64,000 nt of DNA from Thermoplasmata archaeon. Lineage in GTDB: Archaea; Thermoplasmatota; Thermoplasmata; Methanomassiliicoccales; Methanomethylophilaceae. The number at the start of each line of letters is the position of its first letter. Position 1 is the first letter of the stretch. The position numbers and the translations under genes are program-made. The notes under the pieces are model-generated. The model was not told the DNA's origin. It searched no databases and saw only the letters and a program-made list of their open reading frames with translations. The stretch lies in the NCBI GenBank assembly GCA_015063125.1, contig SUTB01000005.1, forward strand, positions 27,664-91,663, read 5' to 3'. Shown here piece by piece: positions 1-7,927 of this stretch.

Positions 1-202
1 CGAAATGCATGCACCATTCCTTATCGAACTTCTTCCTCTGCTCGGGGGACCTGACCACATAGATGTGTTGCCCCTGCATGTTCTTGGCGGTGGGAGCTAG
101 CCTTCCAGCCTCCAGAATCTTGTTCAGAACAGCGTCCTCCACGGGCTTGTCGCTGTACTTCCTGACCGAGTATCTTGAGTTGATCACGTCTTCGAATTGC
201 AT
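1..202 (-). CDS. Nitroreductase family protein (N-terminal part, cut by window edge)
   Basis: The first 67 codons read from the ATG at 202 leftwards. The N-terminus begins MQFEDVINSRYSVRKYSDKP and continues with an EAGRLAPTAKNMQ-type block, which is the classic start of FMN-dependent nitroreductases: the R-S-x-R-x-Y segment contacts FMN phosphate, and the A-P-T/S-A-x-N-x-Q segment is also part of the flavin site. Such proteins are cytosolic NAD(P)H:acceptor oxidoreductases; the substrate cannot be told from this piece. The C-terminal portion lies outside the window. A longer overlapping reading frame at 21-287 in another frame has no family features and is a shadow. Confidence 0.85.
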   Translation of the reverse strand, partial: MQFEDVINSRYSVRKYSDKPVEDAVLNKILEAGRLAPTAKNMQGQHIYVVRSPEQRKKFDKEWCMHF

Positions 203-264
203 GAAGAACCATGGGCATCTTTAGATAAAGAATATCTAGCCGAAAGATCACAATCAAAGGCAGT

Positions 265-929
265 TTAATCCAGATGCGCCTTTTCAAATTGAGATGCCCA
301 TTGTTCCATGTATTCTTCTTTGATCTTTATCATCTCATTTCTGATCGGTACGTCGATTTCTTCGGATAGTCTGATCACAGTTTCTGTTGTGTACGTAACC
401 CATGGTGATACGTAGGCCCTATACTGAGATCTTATCTCGTTCAGAACAGTGGTCCAGTCAAAATCATGAGAGAAAATCAGTCTGAGACAATCTTCATAAT
501 CGTTGGTTCTTTCAGTTACGGATTTGAAAACAAAAATATCCTCTGAACTGCATGTAAATAGACGGGTTTTATCATATGCTATTCTTAATGTAGAGCGATC
601 TGCCATGCCATCTGAAAGCCCGAGCATTCCGCAGACTCTCGACTCGAAGATATCAATCCGATAATCATCCAAAGAAAGCATGTCTGAAATGTTAGTTCTC
701 TCCATTCCTGGGGTTGGCCTTATGGATTCAAATCCCATGTTCTTAAGATCTGAAATCAGAGCATCATAGGATTCTTTGGAACGCACTACAAAATCGACAT
801 CTTTGGTCTTTTTCTTTACTTGTTATAAAGCATAGCGCCACCGCCGATCAGGTATATGTCCACAGGGCGATCTATAAACGAATCTATGTCTCTGATGAGT
901 TTTTCGATCTGTGAGGTGTTCTCGATCAT
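265..929 (-). pseudogene. Frameshifted nucleotidyltransferase-fold protein (MNT/AbiEii-like), partner of the upstream HTH gene
   Basis: Reading starts at ATG 929, overlapping the stop of the upstream HTH gene (ATGA). The first 37 codons end in LIGGGAMLYNK and then TAA at 818-816. The continuation TKDVDFVVRSKESYDAL is in another frame and stays open to 265. Together the pieces form the hallmark of the nucleotidyltransferase fold: a G-G-G motif followed by a D-x-D pair (DVD). The break lies in an A-rich run (AAGTAAAGAAAAAG), so one base was gained or two lost, or a slippage event restores the frame. Neighbour and fold suggest the catalytic half of a two-gene toxin/antitoxin or abortive-infection module; this is inference. 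The exact family (DUF6036, AbiEii or MNT) is not settled. Confidence 0.7.
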
Positions 930-1786
930 CCTTCCACCGTCCACAGTCTGTCGTTCAGATCTTGGAGAGACGGCCATCTCTCTATACGCTCACCTGACAA
1001 TATGCGGTTGTGGATGTCGACAAACTCCTTTGGAGGGTTAAGCTTATCTTCGTTTTTCATGTAGAAGAGTTCAGCGGCCATGCGAAGTCTTGTGCTATCT
1101 TCATGCTCCGCTATTTTCAATGCATCGTTGAATATCTCCTCTAGAGAAAGTTCACCATATTCTGTCGTACAATAAACGTCATCGAATACCCAACCCGTCA
1201 ATCCATATTTTTCCAAAGCTGTGAAGCCTGTGACATTGTCTGTCGTTTTTTCTTTAGTGGAGTAGATGATGGCATCGTTTTTCCTGAAGAGAAGAAGGGA
1301 GTTATCCGGAAGTTTGGCGTCATTGACCTCCAGATGGTCAATCAAGCTTTCTAGGAATTTTCTGATTTGAGGATACCTGTTATCATTCAGGCTGTAGTAT
1401 CCGTTGATATTTCTAACGATACCTCCGTTGGTATGAATGTTCAGAATCTTATGTATGTGCGACTCAGAGATCCCCGTCTCCTTGGAGATGGTGCCGAGGT
1501 CTTTGGCCGTCATGATACACTTAAGGACATCCAATCTGCTGTCACTGAAGAATCTCGATACTTCAGGTCCGTTGCTCATGATATAGAATAAGCGTTTGGC
1601 GAAGGCACAGTTGCTTATTGCTAGTGGTTTTTCTTTTTTCAGAACATCTTTGGATTTCAGATTCCTAACTATTCTGTATGTTTCTGGATTCGATATGTTC
1701 ATCGCTTCGGCTAACGAACCGACATCTGTGCATCCTCTCGACAGATAATAGAGTGATTCCAACTCCCTTTGACTGAACATCGCCAC
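926..1786 (-). CDS. Winged-helix DNA-binding protein, putative antitoxin/regulator of the nucleotidyltransferase pair
   Basis: A protein of 286 aa. Residues ~5-55 form a winged helix with a recognition-helix pattern (SLAEAMNISNPETYRIVRNL). A second HTH (TISKETGISESHIHKIL) lies around residues 105-125, followed by a ~150-residue C-terminal domain that I do not recognise. It shares a 4-nt ATGA overlap with the downstream nucleotidyltransferase, so the two are co-transcribed and coupled. In archaeal HTH-nucleotidyltransferase pairs the HTH partner usually acts as repressor and antitoxin; that role is inferred here. Its promoter would lie in the AT-rich stretch at 1787-1860. The neighbour is broken, so this gene may now be an orphan. 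Confidence 0.7.
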   Translation of the reverse strand: MAMFSQRELESLYYLSRGCTDVGSLAEAMNISNPETYRIVRNLKSKDVLKKEKPLAISNCAFAKRLFYIMSNGPEVSRFFSDSRLDVLKCIMTAKDLGTISKETGISESHIHKILNIHTNGGIVRNINGYYSLNDNRYPQIRKFLESLIDHLEVNDAKLPDNSLLLFRKNDAIIYSTKEKTTDNVTGFTALEKYGLTGWVFDDVYCTTEYGELSLEEIFNDALKIAEHEDSTRLRMAAELFYMKNEDKLNPPKEFVDIHNRILSGERIERWPSLQDLNDRLWTVEG

Positions 1787-1888
1787 ACCTATTATTATCT
1801 ACTCTATTAAAGTATTTAATAATAATTTTGGGAATTTTTATTGAATAATAATTAAATAAATCAAATAAAGAAAAAATAAGGAAAAGTG

Positions 1889-1910
1889 ATGGGGCAAGAA
1901 CCTGCCCCAT
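1889..1910 (-). terminator. Hairpin with flanking T-tracts, terminator for gatCAB
   Basis: A perfect 8-bp inverted repeat (ATGGGGCA / TGCCCCAT) has a 6-nt loop. Read on the minus strand it is followed by a long T-rich run (1889 down to about 1860), and the plus strand is also T-rich after 1910. It lies 40 nt past the gatB stop and upstream of the HTH gene, so it probably ends the gat operon transcript. Confidence 0.6.
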
Positions 1911-1949
1911 GATTTGCTTTATTTTTAGGATTAATTCTGTGGCAGACGC

Positions 1950-3290
1950 TCATATCCTGGATTCAATCAGCTTCTTGGCTGCTTCCACCACTTCTGCCGA
2001 GGAGTACTTGCCCCCGGTCTGCCTCATGACATATCCGATTACCTGATTGGCTGCCTTGTCGTTCTTCTGGTAGTCGGCGACGATCTTCGGGTTCTCATCG
2101 AGGAAGCCGTTGATCAGTGTCTCCAATCCTGCGGACTCCTCCTGTGCGGCGGCCGCATCCTGGCCGGTCATGAACGATTTGATCTCGATGGCGCATTGGG
2201 TGTCGGTGATCTTTCCGTCTGCGAAGTCCTTGATGAATCCCTTCAATTTCGACAGGTCGTTTACACCGCGGTCCTCCATGGCCCTCCAGTTGGCGCTGAT
2301 CGGACCTCCGACCCACTTGATGGCATCGGCGGTCCCGAACTCCTTCGCGACATCCTCGAAGAGGATGGCAAGGTCCACAGAGGTGTTCACAAGCTGCTTG
2401 GCCATCTTCGGGTCCAGGCTGTACTGCGAGGTCATCCTCAGGATCATGTTCTGGGGGCTCTCGGCGATCCTTATGGAATCGGCCAGCTCCTTGATGTGAT
2501 AGATTCCGAGATCGGGTTCATCGATGTAACCGTACTGGTCCTCGAACTCCTTCACCCTCATGCTGACGGTGACGTCCCTCTCGGGGTCGTATCTCCTGGT
2601 CTCCCTGACGATCTTCTTCTTGGCCTTGATCATGGCGATCTGCCTGACCATCTCCGAATGCAGTGCCTTCTCGGCGTTCTTCAGACCGCTGACGTTCTTG
2701 ATCTCGACCCTCTCGGTCCCGACGGAGATGTTGCAGTCGCACTTGACCTCCCATTCCAGGTCGTCGGGGATGTCTAGTAGGTGTCTGATGTCCCCGATCA
2801 TCTGTGTGAGGAACTGCCTGGCCTCCGCAGGAGTAGCGATGTCCGGCTCGGTCACGATCTCTGCCAGAGGGATACCGGACCTGTTGTAATCCACGAGCGA
2901 CGTGAGGTCCGCGGTCCTCTTGGTCTTTCCGGGGTCCTCCTCGATGTGTATCCTGGTGATCCTGATGGGCTTCTTGCCGTCCAGGTAGTAGACTCCCCTC
3001 TCTCCGATCGGGTTGTCGTACTGCGTGATCTGGACGCTCTTCGACATGTCCGGGTAGAAGTAGGTCTTCCTTGCGAACCATGTGGTGTCGTTGACCTCGC
3101 AGTTGAGCATCTTAGCGATCATTATCCCGTAGACCAGAACCTGCTTGTTCAGGACGGGCCTGGATCCCGGCATGCCCAGGCATGTGGGGCACACATGGGT
3201 GTTGGGGAACTCGCACTCTTCCGTGGGGCAGGAGCAGAACATCTTGGATTTGGTGGGAAGCTGCACATGGCATTCCAATCCGATCTTCAT
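1950..3290 (-). CDS. gatB: Asp-tRNA(Asn)/Glu-tRNA(Gln) amidotransferase subunit B
   Basis: A protein of 446 aa. The N-terminus MKIGLECHVQLPTKSKMFC, the zinc-type cysteines (CSCPTEECEFPNTHVCPTCLG) and the YFYPDMSK block are diagnostic of GatB, the kinase/tRNA-binding subunit that phosphorylates mischarged Glu-tRNA(Gln) or Asp-tRNA(Asn) before amidation with ammonia from GatA. The C-terminal ~140 residues form the helical YqeY-like tRNA-binding tail. Full length for the family. It is the third gene of a gatC-gatA-gatB operon with 4-nt ATGA overlaps, so the three subunits are translationally coupled. Cytosolic. Many archaea use GatDE for Gln-tRNA and GatCAB for Asn-tRNA; which activity matters here cannot be read from the window. 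Confidence 0.96.
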   Translation of the reverse strand: MKIGLECHVQLPTKSKMFCSCPTEECEFPNTHVCPTCLGMPGSRPVLNKQVLVYGIMIAKMLNCEVNDTTWFARKTYFYPDMSKSVQITQYDNPIGERGVYYLDGKKPIRITRIHIEEDPGKTKRTADLTSLVDYNRSGIPLAEIVTEPDIATPAEARQFLTQMIGDIRHLLDIPDDLEWEVKCDCNISVGTERVEIKNVSGLKNAEKALHSEMVRQIAMIKAKKKIVRETRRYDPERDVTVSMRVKEFEDQYGYIDEPDLGIYHIKELADSIRIAESPQNMILRMTSQYSLDPKMAKQLVNTSVDLAILFEDVAKEFGTADAIKWVGGPISANWRAMEDRGVNDLSKLKGFIKDFADGKITDTQCAIEIKSFMTGQDAAAAQEESAGLETLINGFLDENPKIVADYQKNDKAANQVIGYVMRQTGGKYSSAEVVEAAKKLIESRI

Positions 3291-4615
3291 ATCGACACCT
3301 CCGGTCTCTTGAGATCGAACTGCTTCTCCCAGTCCTCCGCAACGGAGAACAGGACCTTCTCGTTCCAGTGGTCCGCTACGAACTGCATTCCGACCGGCAT
3401 TCCCTCGGAGTCGTATCCGCAGGGGACAGACAGGTGGGGCGTTCCTGCGATGTTGGCGGGGACCGTGAGGTAATCCGCCTTGTATGAATCGAGAGCTGAC
3501 ATCTTAGAGATGTCATCGAATTTGGGTGCTGTGAAGGGCATGGTGGGTGCGAGCACAGCGTCGTGGTCTGCCAGGACCTTCTTGTAATCGTTGATGACGA
3601 CCTGCCTGACCTCTCTGGCCTTGGCGTAGTGCCTTCCTCCGAATCCTGCCATGCGGGCGTAGGTCCCCAGGAGGATCCTCCTCTTGGCTTCGTCACCGAA
3701 GTACTTCGTACGCACTTCCGTGAAGAAATCGTCGAACTTCTGGGTGCGGTCGCCGTCCTGGTGGCCGTACCTCATACCGACATATCTGGCAAGGTTGGTG
3801 GAAGCCTCTGATGTTGCCAGAACATAATAGGCGGGCATGGCAAACCTCAACGAAGGCATGTCGACGTACTCTACATCGACTCCCATTCCTTTCAGCTGCT
3901 CCACGGCGTTGTTGAAAGCAGCCTCCACTTCCTTGGAAAGTCCTTCGATGCCCTCCTTGGGGATCGCCACGGACCTCATCTTCGTGTAGGATTTGTCGAA
4001 ATCAGGCTGGACCATAGATGTGGGGTCCCTGTCGTCCTTTCCGGCGATGAGCTCCATGTACTTCTTCAGGTCCGTCGCCTTCTGCGACAGAACGCCGATC
4101 TTGTCAAGGGAGTTACCGTAGTCGATGAGACCGTACCTGGACACGCGTCCGTATGTGGGTGCGATCCCGTACACGCCGCAGAAGGATGCGGGACAGCAGA
4201 TGGAACCTCCGGTGGAGACTCCCAGTGAGATGTGGTCCTCGATGACCGAAGCGGCGCAGGCGGATCCTCCTGAGGAGCCTCCGCATGCCCTGTCAAGGGC
4301 GTAGGGGTTCCTGGGGATCTCGAATCCCGAGTTGGTGGAGAAGGTTCCGAAACCGAACTCGTCCATGTTGGTCTTCCCGACTAGCTTGCCTCCGGCATCC
4401 CTGAGCTTCGATATGGATGTGGCATCGAACACGGGATGGTAGCCCTCCAGGATCCTCGATCCTGCACAGGTCTCCATGTCCTTGGATGTGAGGTTGTCCT
4501 TCGCTGAGAACAGGAACTTGGCATCGCCTGCGGACGTATCGTCCGTCATCGCATGGAACATGCGGTACTTCTCGTTGACCGCCTTCAGTTTGGACATCAC
4601 GTCATCCATGCTCAT
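3287..4615 (-). CDS. gatA: Asp-tRNA(Asn)/Glu-tRNA(Gln) amidotransferase subunit A
   Basis: A protein of 442 aa of the amidase-signature family. The glycine/serine-rich signature CGGSSGGSACAAS near residue 110 carries the nucleophilic Ser of the Ser-cisSer-Lys triad. GatA hydrolyses glutamine and channels ammonia to GatB, which amidates the tRNA-bound Glu or Asp. Length is normal for the family and no disruption is seen. It overlaps gatC upstream and gatB downstream by 4 nt each (ATGA junctions), giving equimolar coupled synthesis of the heterotrimer. Confidence 0.96.
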   Translation of the reverse strand: MSMDDVMSKLKAVNEKYRMFHAMTDDTSAGDAKFLFSAKDNLTSKDMETCAGSRILEGYHPVFDATSISKLRDAGGKLVGKTNMDEFGFGTFSTNSGFEIPRNPYALDRACGGSSGGSACAASVIEDHISLGVSTGGSICCPASFCGVYGIAPTYGRVSRYGLIDYGNSLDKIGVLSQKATDLKKYMELIAGKDDRDPTSMVQPDFDKSYTKMRSVAIPKEGIEGLSKEVEAAFNNAVEQLKGMGVDVEYVDMPSLRFAMPAYYVLATSEASTNLARYVGMRYGHQDGDRTQKFDDFFTEVRTKYFGDEAKRRILLGTYARMAGFGGRHYAKAREVRQVVINDYKKVLADHDAVLAPTMPFTAPKFDDISKMSALDSYKADYLTVPANIAGTPHLSVPCGYDSEGMPVGMQFVADHWNEKVLFSVAEDWEKQFDLKRPEVSI

Positions 4616-4884
4616 GACAGCCTGGGCCCCCTTACGTACCTGTCGTATGTGTCCATGCCCCTGAGCAGCTCATCGGCGTCGAACTCCTCTTTGGGAACGT
4701 CCTCCCTGATGATGTCAGCGACCATGATGGGATTGACACCGCGCTCGTTGCACTCTGGTGCCTCGTTGAGCAGCTCGAAGTAGCCGAGGATATCCCCCAG
4801 CTCCTTGCAGTATCTCTCCGCTTCCTCGTCGGTGAGGGCTATGTGGGCGAACTTCGCCACGTCTCTAACGGTCTTCACATCCAT
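4612..4884 (-). CDS. gatC: Asp-tRNA(Asn)/Glu-tRNA(Gln) amidotransferase subunit C
   Basis: A protein of 90 aa. The N-terminal pattern VRDVAKFAHIALTDEEAERY, followed by DILGYFELLNE, matches GatC, the small subunit that wraps around the GatA-GatB interface and stabilises the complex. It is first gene of the gatCAB operon, overlapping gatA by 4 nt. The 44-nt gap to the DUF2284 gene contains an AT-rich element (TTTTATAATAATTATTAG) that could serve as its TATA box on the minus strand. Confidence 0.93.
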   Translation of the reverse strand: MDVKTVRDVAKFAHIALTDEEAERYCKELGDILGYFELLNEAPECNERGVNPIMVADIIREDVPKEEFDADELLRGMDTYDRYVRGPRLS

Positions 4885-4928
4885 TACTAGACCTTCGGCG
4901 GGCTATCGGGATGATTTTATAATAATTA

Positions 4929-5468
4929 TTAGGCGGAGTTGTGGACGAAGATGAATCCGTACAGGATCATCCTGCCGTTCTGGAAAGAGTACGGGATGTC
5001 CAAGCCTGCGAAGTATTTCTTGAGATCGATCCCTAGGGTGGACACTGACGAGATCATCATGTCCGGGAACCTGCACGGTTCGGGATAAGCGCACTCCCCG
5101 CAGTAGTCGCAGGGGCCGTCCATGAAACCATCGCACTCGATGCCGTTGTCCCTGAGCTCCAGGACCATCATCCTAAGGGTGCGGTGAACGTCGTCGGATA
5201 TGGATTTCATCAGCTCCGTGTCGTTGAAGTCGGCCTCGAACTCGCGGTAGGCCAGTATGACGTAGTCGATGCCCTTGTAGTATTCGGCGACATCCCTCTT
5301 CGCTCCGGGGTTGCACCCCCAGTTGGTGTCGTATGTGCCGCACTTGTTCTCCTTGCAACGGCTGAACGCCAGCTGATAGCTGTCCTCGTTGTACTCTGGT
5401 ACCGGCGCCTTTCTGATGGTGAAGCTATCGAAGTCCTTCATGGATGCGACGGATTCCCATGTCTCCAT
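4929..5468 (-). CDS. DUF2284 family cysteine-rich, probably metal-binding protein
   Basis: With the start at ATG 5468 the protein has 179 aa. Cysteine clusters CKENKCGTYDTNWGCNPGA (N-terminal third) and CDGFMDGPCDYCGECAYPEPC (middle) are the hallmark of DUF2284, thought to bind metal or an Fe-S centre. The family is common in anaerobes, especially methanogens; its function is unknown. An upstream ATG at 5519 would put the TATA box inside the gene. The element ATTTAAAC (minus strand, ~5488-5496) sits about 25 nt before ATG 5468, so I prefer the shorter form and a leaderless mRNA. Same direction as gatCAB, 44 nt upstream of it. Confidence 0.85.
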   Translation of the reverse strand: METWESVASMKDFDSFTIRKAPVPEYNEDSYQLAFSRCKENKCGTYDTNWGCNPGAKRDVAEYYKGIDYVILAYREFEADFNDTELMKSISDDVHRTLRMMVLELRDNGIECDGFMDGPCDYCGECAYPEPCRFPDMMISSVSTLGIDLKKYFAGLDIPYSFQNGRMILYGFIFVHNSA

Positions 5469-5487
5469 GAGGTTCGCATGGGATTGG

Positions 5488-5563
5488 AGGTTTAAATGTA
5501 TGGGAGAGGGCAATTTCATGAAATCGTCGGTGTAAGACCGATGAAATCGTCGGTATGAATATA
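5488..5563. promoter_or_regulatory. Divergent promoter region with a 14-bp direct repeat
   Basis: A minus-strand TATA element (ATTTAAAC, ~5488-5496) serves the DUF2284 gene, and a plus-strand element (AATATAT, ~5557-5563) lies 25 nt before the ATG of the DUF4143 ATPase. Between them the 14-mer ATGAAATCGTCGGT occurs twice, at 5518-5531 and 5541-5554. The second copy is preceded by ACCG so that ACCGAT..ATCGTCGGT is also an imperfect palindrome. It is a candidate operator acting on one or both genes. Confidence 0.5.
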
Positions 5564-5587
5564 TGCTGGCCTATCTTATGAGATATT

Positions 5588-6871
5588 ATGACAATGACTC
5601 CCGATGGATACAGGAAGCGTCTGGTGGAATCCGAGATAGATGTCTCACTGAAAGCTGCGGGAGCTGTTAGTATAGAAGGTCCGAAGGCTTGCGGAAAGAC
5701 TTGGTGTGCGAGGACAAGGGCCAACAGTGAATTCTCGTTGGTAGATCCTGCGGACACTTTCATGAATCTCCGTTTAGCCACCGACGATCCCGCTATCGCT
5801 CTGGAAGGAGAGTACCCTCGCTTGATAGATGAGTGGCAGGACGTCCCCAAGATATGGGATGCCGTCAGATACACTGTGGACAAGGACGGAGGAAAGGGGA
5901 AATTCATCCTCTGCGGCTCATCAAGCATGGACAGATCGTCGATGAGTCATTCAGGTGCTGCCAGGATAATAGACGTGAGGATGCGCACAATGTCGCTGTT
6001 CGAATCCGGCGATTCCACCGGGAAGGTGTCTTTGAAAGGACTCTTCGACGGTGATTTCAGGACCGTAAGGGGAACATCACCGGGAACTGAAGGCATCGCA
6101 TGGCTGATAACGCGCGGAGGGTGGCCCGGTCTTTTAGGCAGCGACGAAGAATCAGTATCCGTAGTTCTCAAGGATTATCTGGAGAAGCTGTGCGAGGAGG
6201 ACATCCAGAAGATAGACGGCAGGAAGAGGAACGTATTGAACCTGAAGCGTCTGATCAGATCCTTGTCCAGGAATGAGACGACCTTGGCCCCGATGACCAA
6301 GCTGGCGTCGGATATCATGCAGTTCGAGAACGAGAGGGTCGACGAGGAGACGGTCAAAGACTACCTGGATGCGTTCGACAAGTTGCACGTAATTGAGGAT
6401 CAACCCGCATATTCACCCAATTACAGATCGCCAGTCAGGGTCGGAAAGAACCCGAAGAGACATCTAACAGATCCTTCTCTGGCTGTGGCCGCGTTGGGGC
6501 TGAACAGAAGGACTCTGATGAGGGACCGTAATTACATGGGATTCCTTTTCGAGGCCCTGTGCGAGAGGGACCTGGCCATCTATGCGAAGACGTTCGGCGG
6601 GGAGCTGTACCACTACCGCGACCACAGCGGAAGGGAGATCGATGCGGTCGTGGAACTGAAGAACGAGGGCTGGGGAGCGTTCGAGATAAAGCTGGGGCAA
6701 TCATCGGTGGACGATGCGGCAGAGAACCTCAAGAAGATCCGCGATTTCATGCACAGGGACGAGGATGCCGTCGAACCCAGATTCCTATGTGTCATAATAG
6801 GGGAGAGCGGTTCTGCGTACCGCAGGGAGGATGGGGTGTACGTGGTCCCGATCACCGCTTTGGGCCCGTAA
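5588..6871 (+). CDS. AAA-type ATPase with DUF4143 nuclease-like C-terminus
   Basis: A protein of 427 aa. Walker A is GPKACGKT (residues ~31-38) and the Walker B-like PRLIDEWQDVP follows near residue 78. The C-terminal DUF4143 domain carries an E-I-D ... F-E-I-K-L pattern (EIDAVVELKN and AFEIKLG), resembling the PD-(D/E)xK nuclease core. Such cytosolic ATPases are abundant in gut archaea and bacteria; no cellular role is firmly known, though mobile-element and defence contexts are frequent. It stands alone with its own promoter: the TATA element at ~5557-5563 is 25 nt before the ATG, so the mRNA is probably leaderless. Two related ATPases lie at 33801 and 40421. Confidence 0.85.
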   Translation: MTMTPDGYRKRLVESEIDVSLKAAGAVSIEGPKACGKTWCARTRANSEFSLVDPADTFMNLRLATDDPAIALEGEYPRLIDEWQDVPKIWDAVRYTVDKDGGKGKFILCGSSSMDRSSMSHSGAARIIDVRMRTMSLFESGDSTGKVSLKGLFDGDFRTVRGTSPGTEGIAWLITRGGWPGLLGSDEESVSVVLKDYLEKLCEEDIQKIDGRKRNVLNLKRLIRSLSRNETTLAPMTKLASDIMQFENERVDEETVKDYLDAFDKLHVIEDQPAYSPNYRSPVRVGKNPKRHLTDPSLAVAALGLNRRTLMRDRNYMGFLFEALCERDLAIYAKTFGGELYHYRDHSGREIDAVVELKNEGWGAFEIKLGQSSVDDAAENLKKIRDFMHRDEDAVEPRFLCVIIGESGSAYRREDGVYVVPITALGP

Positions 6872-6912
6872 TCCCCGAAAGACCTTTATTATGCGGAATG
6901 ATAGAACAGGCC

Positions 6913-7425
6913 ATGGCAACTGCAACACCCGAGAAACAACTCGCCGCAGGAATGAAGGCGATGGAAGAAGGCGACTTCAAGAAGGCTTACTCATCCTTCA
7001 AGAAGCTCGTTGTCGAGTTCCCCGATAACGCTGAGTGCTGGTTCTACAAGGCCGAGTGCGGGAACTACGCTTCGGGAATGTTCGGAGCCAAGGCGGATAT
7101 CGAGGAGATCAAGGAGGCCTACAAGAAGGCCATCGAACTGGATCCTGAGCGTGCCGACTACCTTCAGGCATTCGGACTGTTCTGCATATCGATCCAGAAG
7201 TACGATGAGGCCGAGGAGGCATACCGCGCAGCTGCGGAAGTCGACGAATCATTGACATCTTCGCTGTACTCCGAGTTTGCCATCGAGTACTACAATAACG
7301 TCATGGCGCAGTACGCGGAGATCATGGAGGACCCCAAGGCCCGCGCACCCTATGCGAAGAAGGCTCTCCAGTACATGCTTCTGGCCCTCGACATCGATGC
7401 TGAGGAAGCCAAGTCGCTTCTTTGA
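6913..7425 (+). CDS. Tetratricopeptide repeat protein
   Basis: With the ATG at 6913 the protein has 170 aa. Helical repeats with TPR spacing are visible: EGDFKKAYSSFKKLVVEFPDN, then YKKAIELDPERADYLQAFG and QKYDEAEEAYRAAAEVDES. TPR proteins are scaffolds for protein-protein contact; no partner is suggested. No signal peptide or membrane segment, so cytosolic. A TTTATTA element at ~6884-6890 lies about 25 nt before ATG 6913. Upstream in-frame starts (6898, or far upstream inside the ATPase gene) are therefore less likely. Confidence 0.75.
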   Translation: MATATPEKQLAAGMKAMEEGDFKKAYSSFKKLVVEFPDNAECWFYKAECGNYASGMFGAKADIEEIKEAYKKAIELDPERADYLQAFGLFCISIQKYDEAEEAYRAAAEVDESLTSSLYSEFAIEYYNNVMAQYAEIMEDPKARAPYAKKALQYMLLALDIDAEEAKSLL

Positions 7426-7446
7426 AAACTTCAGGATAATCTCCTT

Positions 7447-7464
7447 CCGCCCCTTGCGGGGCGG
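7447..7464. terminator. Hairpin between convergent genes
   Basis: A perfect 7-bp stem (CCGCCCC / GGGGCGG) with a 4-nt loop (TTGC) lies in the 55-nt gap between the TPR gene and the convergent ohrR gene. The downstream side on plus (ATAATTCGTTTCTC) is T-rich. Probably a bidirectional terminator. Confidence 0.5.
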
Positions 7465-7480
7465 CAGGATAATTCGTTTC

Positions 7481-7921
7481 TCATTCTTTGCTCAGAAGTC
7501 CTAGGACCTCGTAGAGCAGATCGTACAGCTGTTTGCCCTTCTCAGGGGGCAGCTGTATGCAGGATGCCATCGCCCCGGGCACCTTGAGGGCCTTTTCCCG
7601 GAGATCCATGCCCTCATCGGTCAGGGAGATGATGACGGAGCGCTCATCCTCCTTCGAGCGCCCCCTCTTCACGTATCCCTTGGACTCCAGGTTCTTAAGC
7701 AGCGGCGTGAGCGTGCCTGAATCCAGGAACAGCCTTCCTCCAAGGTCGTTCACAGTGGAGTCCCCATGCTCCCACAGCACCATCATCGTGATGTACTGCG
7801 TGTAGGTGAGGTCCAGCTCGTCCAGCAGCGGGCGGTACCTCTTGACGATCTCTTTCGAGCATGCGTACAGGGGGAAGCAGACCTGGTTCTCCAGCTTCAG
7901 GCAGTCGTAGTTCTCCCCCAT
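7481..7921 (-). CDS. ohrR: OhrR-type MarR family organic-peroxide-sensing repressor
   Basis: A protein of 146 aa with the MarR winged-helix fold. The N-terminal segment LENQVCFPLYACSKEI carries a cysteine at position 15, equivalent to the peroxide-sensing Cys15 of Bacillus subtilis OhrR. The winged helix is seen at GRLFLDSGTLTPLLKNLESKGYVKR and the wing at RGRSKEDERSVIISLT. In OhrR, oxidation of this cysteine releases DNA and derepresses peroxide-detoxifying genes. It is second gene of a two-gene operon behind a glutathione-peroxidase gene, only 6 nt apart, and that promoter carries a perfect OhrR-type palindrome (8425-8439). OhrR is mainly bacterial, so transfer of the whole cassette from a bacterium is likely. 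Confidence 0.88.
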   Translation of the reverse strand: MGENYDCLKLENQVCFPLYACSKEIVKRYRPLLDELDLTYTQYITMMVLWEHGDSTVNDLGGRLFLDSGTLTPLLKNLESKGYVKRGRSKEDERSVIISLTDEGMDLREKALKVPGAMASCIQLPPEKGKQLYDLLYEVLGLLSKE

Positions 7922-7927
7922 ATGAAC

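Noticed and set aside
21..287. An 88-codon frame on the minus strand
   Set aside because: It overlaps the nitroreductase start in another frame and has no family features.
265..929. Pyrrolysine read-through to explain the broken nucleotidyltransferase
   Set aside because: The interrupting stop is TAA and the downstream part is in a different frame.
2095..3487. Several long frames within gatB and gatA on both strands (up to 230 codons)
   Set aside because: Shadows of GC-rich genes: Arg/Gly/Asp-rich composition, no starts with Shine-Dalgarno or TATA, fully inside confident genes.
6559..6912. An upstream extension of the TPR protein inside the ATPase gene
   Set aside because: The extension is out of frame with the ATPase and Arg/Gly-rich; a TATA element just before ATG 6913 marks the true start.
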